Source of the DNA: Fimbriimonadaceae bacterium
GTDB lineage: Bacteria > Armatimonadota > Fimbriimonadia > Fimbriimonadales > Fimbriimonadaceae
Reading direction: 5' to 3'
DNA: 64,000 bases
Assembly: GCA_019454105.1 (NCBI GenBank)
Contig: CP075364.1
Span: forward strand, 871,362 to 935,361
How positions within the stretch are numbered: position 1 is the first letter of the stretch; the number at the start of each line of letters is the position of its first letter. Position numbers and translations under genes: made by a program. Below, one piece after another: positions 63,163 to 64,000 of this stretch. The notes beneath the pieces were generated by a model. That model was not told the DNA's origin, made no database searches, and worked only from the letters and a program-made list of their open reading frames with translations.

Positions 63163-64000
63163 GTGCCGAACCTGATCCCGACCTCCCTTGCGGGCGCTTT
63201 CCTTTTGACTGTGGCTCTCAGCCCTTCAAGCTGCGTTCCAACGCAGGCCGAGGATCAGCCCAACCCGGCGGCGAGCGGGATTCTTGAGCCACACCCCACC
63301 GGCGGCAAAGAACCCAAGGTCTGGTCCATCGCCCAGACCTCGCCTGGCGCCACCCGACTCTGGGCGGAAAACTGCGCGTCGTGCCATGGTCAGGACGGAG
63401 GCGGCGGTGGGGCTCGCACACTCCTGACCCGTGAGCTCTTCCATCAGGATCTTGACCGTAGGTTCTTTGATGCGACAAAGAACGGTGATCCCGAGACGGG
63501 CATGCCGGCCTTCGGCGAGACCCTCGCCGACAACCAGATCTGGGCCCTCGTCGTCCATATTCGCGAGCTCCAGGGAAGGGCCTTGGCCCGCCAGGGAGAG
63601 GGCGTGGCTCGAGACGGGCTGCATCGAGGCAAGCGCGCCACCTTTCGGATCGAAGACGTCGTGACCTCTGGCTTGCGCACCCCATGGGGCGTAGCCTGGC
63701 TCTCAGACGGCCGGATGCTGGTCACGAACCGAGAGGGCTACCTGCTCCTCGTCGATCAAGGGCGATCGGTGAAAGTAGAGGGTATCCCACCGACCGCGGA
63801 CGTAGGCCAGGGCGGGCTCATGGCTGTCACCGTCCACCCGCAGGCGGCTCAGAACGGTTGGGTCTATTTGGCCCTCAACGACCGGCATCCCGACGGCCGC
63901 CGCTCCATCACCAAGATCGTCCGTGGAAAGGTAACGGTCGATGGCGATCAGGCCAAATGGAAGGACAACCAGACGATCTGGCAAGCTCCAGAAGACACTT
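63163..64000 (+). CDS. Cytochrome c fused to PQQ-dependent sugar dehydrogenase (partial, runs off the window)
   Basis: My translation from GTG 63163 gives a signal sequence (LAGAFLLTVALSPSSC), then a c-type cytochrome domain with heme motif CASCHGQDGGGGG near residue 70 and a later Met ligand candidate in PETGMPAFGE. A Glu/Arg linker follows, then the start of a PQQ sugar dehydrogenase propeller (LRTPWGVAWLSDGRMLVTNR, GLMAVTVHPQAAQNGWVYLA). The signal may end in a lipobox-like SPSSC. The fusion would carry electrons from sugar oxidation directly to the heme. The frame is open to the last base. Confidence 0.8.
   Translation, partial: MPNLIPTSLAGAFLLTVALSPSSCVPTQAEDQPNPAASGILEPHPTGGKEPKVWSIAQTSPGATRLWAENCASCHGQDGGGGGARTLLTRELFHQDLDRRFFDATKNGDPETGMPAFGETLADNQIWALVVHIRELQGRALARQGEGVARDGLHRGKRATFRIEDVVTSGLRTPWGVAWLSDGRMLVTNREGYLLLVDQGRSVKVEGIPPTADVGQGGLMAVTVHPQAAQNGWVYLALNDRHPDGRRSITKIVRGKVTVDGDQAKWKDNQTIWQAPEDT

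Overview
The window is a 64 kb piece of a GC-rich bacterial chromosome with densely packed housekeeping genes. There is no phage, IS element, CRISPR array or rRNA, and I found one tRNA. The best guess is an Armatimonadota/Fimbriimonadia-type bacterium. This rests on secreted proteins with an uncharacterised C-terminal domain, many apparently leaderless genes, and a mixture of conserved core genes in unusual order. That placement is an inference from style, not from a database match.

Layout. 1-4178 (minus): a nonulosonic-acid (sialic/legionaminic-type) operon with a Gfo/Idh oxidoreductase, NeuA-, NeuB- and NeuC-like enzymes, and a CBS protein cut by the window edge. A second Gfo/Idh gene diverges from it. 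5160-10564 (minus): an envelope-polysaccharide operon with sugar isomerase, outer-membrane barrel, Wza-like export protein, phosphoglycosyl transferase, PglD-like acetyltransferase and an Asp-box (sialidase-like) protein. 10690-14077: a TPR-like protein, a GT-C membrane protein, a NYN nuclease and an aquaporin. 14214-28468 (minus): rpoC, a GT4 glycosyltransferase, rpoB, a HisB-like protein with lost metal ligands, the primary sigma factor, cysteine desulfurase and sucD. 28507-37236: a LolA-like protein, a DUF4129/DUF4350 membrane cluster, a large membrane protein, VanW, ilvE and a mini McsA-type zinc finger. 37283-42694: a lipoprotein, an ECF sigma factor with a small partner, dnaN, a MerC-like protein, a secreted protein, tRNA-Arg and dnaB. 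42855-51158: a GNAT protein, Gfo/Idh, a HAF-repeat protein, clpC, a candidate small RNA and a large secreted protein. 51544-64000: guaB, infB-ylxR-nusA, folB-ispH, a lipoprotein, a lipoate ligase, an ABM protein, a secreted propeller-like protein, gcvPB, and a cytochrome c/PQQ sugar dehydrogenase fusion cut by the window end.

The strongest observations cut across genes. (1) At 13 genes that begin transcription units or follow a gap, a TANNNN -10-like hexamer lies 6-8 nt before the start codon, nine of them at exactly 7 nt. This is the leaderless-mRNA arrangement. (2) Two operon-internal genes, pglD-like and ylxR, have no usual start codon where one is needed; each has an ATA that overlaps the upstream stop by 4 bp. 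(3) Three otherwise unrelated secreted proteins share a C-terminal domain of about 151-155 residues. (4) RpoC carries an insertion of about 106 residues, rich in Ala, Lys and Glu, right after the trigger loop, and rpoB and rpoC are separated by a glycosyltransferase gene. (5) A promoter-to-terminator unit of about 100 nt at 49022-49123 looks like an unclassified small RNA.
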